Shown here piece by piece: positions 43,528 through 45,503 of a DNA stretch of 45,503 bases (within the stretch, counting starts at the first letter, position 1; the number at the start of each line of letters is the position of its first letter). The DNA comes from Methanobacteriota archaeon (GTDB lineage: Archaea; Thermoplasmatota; Poseidoniia; Poseidoniales; Thalassarchaeaceae). The DNA is taken from assembly GCA_016845345.1 (NCBI GenBank), contig JAERSV010000026.1, positions 1 through 45,503 on the forward strand, written 5' to 3'. A program made the position numbers and the translations under genes. Below the pieces are notes generated by a model. The model was not told where the DNA came from. It saw only the letters and a list, made by a program, of their open reading frames with translations, and did no database searches.

Positions 43528-43903
43528 TCTAATTTTAACATAAATAAATCAGATTCCATCAGAACATGATTTGAACTCCGCGTCAATTGACTTCAACAAA
43601 TTATTAACCATTTGACGCTGGAGTCCGGAACTGGACTGAACGCAGTGAGGGAAGTTCTGGACCGATGTGACATCCTGTTCCCTGCATCTAATTTTAACAT
43701 AAATAAATCAGATTCCATCAGAACAGGATTTGAACTTAGCGAGAACGATTTGAATTATACTGCAATCAAGTTCTCGCGGCAGTTCAGAACTGGACTAAGC
43801 GAAGCGAGGGAAGTTCTGGACCAATGTAATATCCTGTTCCCTGCATCTAATTTTAACATAAATAAATCAGATTCCATCAGAACAGGATTTGAACTTAGCG
43901 AGA
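43513..43903 (+). repeat. 159-bp tandem repeat beginning in the tRNA-Leu 3' end
   Basis: The last 15 bases of the tRNA (ATCCTGTTCCCTGCA) and 39 bases after it, 54 in all, recur exactly at 43672 and 43831, precisely 159 bases apart. The second and third copies agree over 73 bases. The segments between are also homologous at the same 159-bp offset (for example GAACTGGACT at 43628 and 43787) but diverged in the hairpin arms. A 15-bp inverted copy of the T arm, GAACA-GATTTGAAC, follows each core with one mismatch in the first copy. The third unit is cut short before a T5 run. A 101-codon frame at 43612-43917 arises only because 159 is a multiple of 3. Confidence 0.9.
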
Positions 43904-43947
43904 TAATATCTTTTTAATTTGTGATGGGGAAAAATGCCAGGGCAACG

Positions 43948-43956
43948 TTTTTAAAA
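43948..43956 (+). promoter_or_regulatory. TATA-like box of the last, partial gene
   Basis: TTTTTAAAA lies 23-31 bases before the ATG at 43979, the distance expected for a leaderless transcript. No ribosome site is visible before that ATG. Confidence 0.45.
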
Positions 43957-43978
43957 TCAGCCTAATTAATCCTCTTTC

Positions 43979-45503
43979 ATGAAGAGGAGAGGGATATACC
44001 TAATATTCTTTCTTTCCTTCCCGTTTTTTATTGCCAACGATGTTGAAGATGAACATTTTTTAAGTGAATCAGGTGTGTCATACGCTAATCACCAAGTCAC
44101 ATATGATTTCATGACATTTTGTGATGATAAGGCTAGAATAAAGGTTCAATACGATTTACCAGCAGTTGGTTCACAGTACGCAATCTATGATACTAACATA
44201 ACAACCTGCTCGCAAGTAGAACCTCCAGAAGATTATGATGTTGGTGTGATAATTTCGATTATCAATTTGAGTAATGGTGTAATTGAAAATTTGGCAGTTT
44301 ACTCACAACTAGACATTTTCAATGGAAGTAATGTATCTATTCATCTGCCGTTCAATATTTTTTCTGATTACCAATTGATGAATCAGGCTGTTGCATTTCA
44401 TGTTGTTCCAATGTATACTAGATTGTGGGATTCAGTTCAAAACGCATCAAGAGATTTAGGTCCAAGAGACTCTAAATCTCTCCCGATACTCCTTGGTTCA
44501 CGGGAATTAATAAGGTCGCCTTTTGGGGTAGGTCATCACCGATGTTTGGACCCTCAGTCATCCGCTTCTGGAGACCATTTTCACAAGACTGGTAATTTCA
44601 CTATTTGGAACAATTCAATTGTTCCTATCGCATTTGGATATTCACGGTCAGAATGCGCTCCACTAATTGTAGATAATCTTTCATGGATTGATGGTCATTG
44701 GATTCGAGATGGAATGATGTTCGTTAATAGAACTGATAATCATTCTATTGGGTACAGGTTGTTGTCATCACTGACTGACTTTGACCCAGTCTACGAGATT
44801 GAAGAATTGAATATCACTTACACCAATTCTAATCCGTTAATAGATCAAAACATTTCATTTTTTGACCAGTACGGACCAAGTTACAAATTTCAACTAGGAT
44901 TATATGGTAGGTGGTTTGAGTTAGAATCATTCTCGAGATTTCAATTTAATGTAAATTCGTCTACAAATCAAATCCAATCAATCACTTCCGTTGACAGACG
45001 ATTAGTATTAGTGGACAATAATTTTTCAGACTATGATAAAGATGGTAATGCTCCACTGAATCGTCAATCTTACAGTGGTTTACTTTATCTATTGACCCAA
45101 CAAGGAAACAATCCCTCATCAATTGAATTTGAAGTAGGAAATCCTAATTGGCTTCCCATCATTCATAATAGGTACTTAATTGCGCTAAACCAACCTTCTG
45201 CTCTCAGGTCATTCGTTGAATTAAATTCAATACCCACTCTGAGCAGTTTTTATTCACCAGCGAATAGAATTCATAATTCTATTATAGCTGACTATCATGG
45301 GAATCAACCAACTTGTGATAATTCTTCTTTTTCTCCACATTTGAAATATATTATTTGGGTAAATTATACTGTCTCGCATGATTTCCCTTCGGGAAATTAT
45401 TCGAAAAATTATTCCCAAACAATTGAAGGTACCGATTCGGATATTGGTACAGTAATTGATTTGGAGTTTATCCTTGATTCTGGACCATATTTCAGTGACA
45501 GAC
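43979..45503 (+). CDS. Secreted protein of unknown function (3' end outside the window)
   Basis: An ATG at 43979 opens a frame with no stop to the end of the window (508 codons). The N-terminus is a signal peptide (MKRRGIYLIFFLSFPFFIA). The rest is rich in N, S, T and aromatic residues with many N-x-S/T sites and scattered cysteines, suggesting a glycosylated extracellular beta-rich protein. No domain is recognised. Codon use is more AT-rich than in the metabolic genes. The start lacks a ribosome site and fits leaderless translation from the TATA box at 43948. It lies just beyond the tRNA-linked repeat. Confidence 0.78.
   Translation, partial: MKRRGIYLIFFLSFPFFIANDVEDEHFLSESGVSYANHQVTYDFMTFCDDKARIKVQYDLPAVGSQYAIYDTNITTCSQVEPPEDYDVGVIISIINLSNGVIENLAVYSQLDIFNGSNVSIHLPFNIFSDYQLMNQAVAFHVVPMYTRLWDSVQNASRDLGPRDSKSLPILLGSRELIRSPFGVGHHRCLDPQSSASGDHFHKTGNFTIWNNSIVPIAFGYSRSECAPLIVDNLSWIDGHWIRDGMMFVNRTDNHSIGYRLLSSLTDFDPVYEIEELNITYTNSNPLIDQNISFFDQYGPSYKFQLGLYGRWFELESFSRFQFNVNSSTNQIQSITSVDRRLVLVDNNFSDYDKDGNAPLNRQSYSGLLYLLTQQGNNPSSIEFEVGNPNWLPIIHNRYLIALNQPSALRSFVELNSIPTLSSFYSPANRIHNSIIADYHGNQPTCDNSSFSPHLKYIIWVNYTVSHDFPSGNYSKNYSQTIEGTDSDIGTVIDLEFILDSGPYFSDR

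Noticed and set aside
43513-43903. Casposon target-site duplications
   Set aside because: Casposons can use tRNA-Leu 3' ends, but the duplicated segment here is 54-73 bp, longer than their 14-18 bp duplications, and no casposase lies in the window.
43612-43917. A 101-codon frame across the tRNA-linked repeat
   Set aside because: It exists because the 159-bp unit is divisible by 3 and lacks stops; it has no ribosome site, and the hairpin arms diverge as structure rather than as protein.

Overview
The window is a densely coded, moderately AT-rich stretch from an archaeon, most likely an uncultivated marine euryarchaeote of the Marine Group II (Poseidoniales) or Thermoplasmatota type. The archaeal evidence is the archaeal-only start of the shikimate pathway (ADH synthase, dehydroquinate synthase II, GHMP-type shikimate kinase), two bacterioopsin-activator (HTH_10) regulators, TATA-like promoters, oligo-T terminators and a tRNA gene without an encoded CCA. 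A secreted thrombospondin-type-3 repeat protein and an acyltransferase of ester-lipid type point towards the marine group. The placement is inference, because no rRNA gene is present.

Layout. 1-6099: a partial membrane protein, an HTH_10 regulator, a CD36/LIMP-2-like receptor and, divergent from it with a 37-bp gap, a Gpt2/Sct1-like glycerolipid acyltransferase. 6204-10552: a three-subunit molybdenum hydroxylase of the 4-hydroxybenzoyl-CoA reductase type, with a cysteine-rich insert in the FAD subunit. 10585-16772: a surface protein followed by a DUF4350 / MoxR / DUF58 / membrane protein operon. 22029-16784 (minus strand): a five-gene operon for the archaeal shikimate pathway ending in aspartokinase, which feeds the same pathway through aspartate semialdehyde. 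23656-22146: a second HTH_10 regulator and exonuclease III. 23823-26960: an ABC ATPase and FtsX-type permease. 29571-26964 (minus): an EF-hand/export-type membrane fusion and a DUF3147 protein. 29808-34847: a giant surface protein, a 17-nt tandem repeat, a SCO1-like lipoprotein and a CXCH-containing secreted protein.

34867-41949 is the most unusual part. A C5-cytosine DNA methyltransferase and a small unknown gene sit beside a tightly coupled five-gene minus-strand operon encoding a GHKL (MORC/MutL-like) ATPase, a zinc-ribbon/winged-helix protein, a small possible wHTH protein and two proteins of unknown function. No nuclease or helicase is recognisable. It looks like a poorly described methyltransferase-GHKL defence or restriction-like system.

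42158-45503: a pyrimidine salvage pair (upp, cdd), tRNA-Leu(UAG), then a 159-bp tandem repeat that begins inside the tRNA 3' end and carries hairpins whose arms differ between copies while pairing is kept, and finally a secreted protein that runs off the end. All functional statements rest on motifs read by eye; no database search was run.
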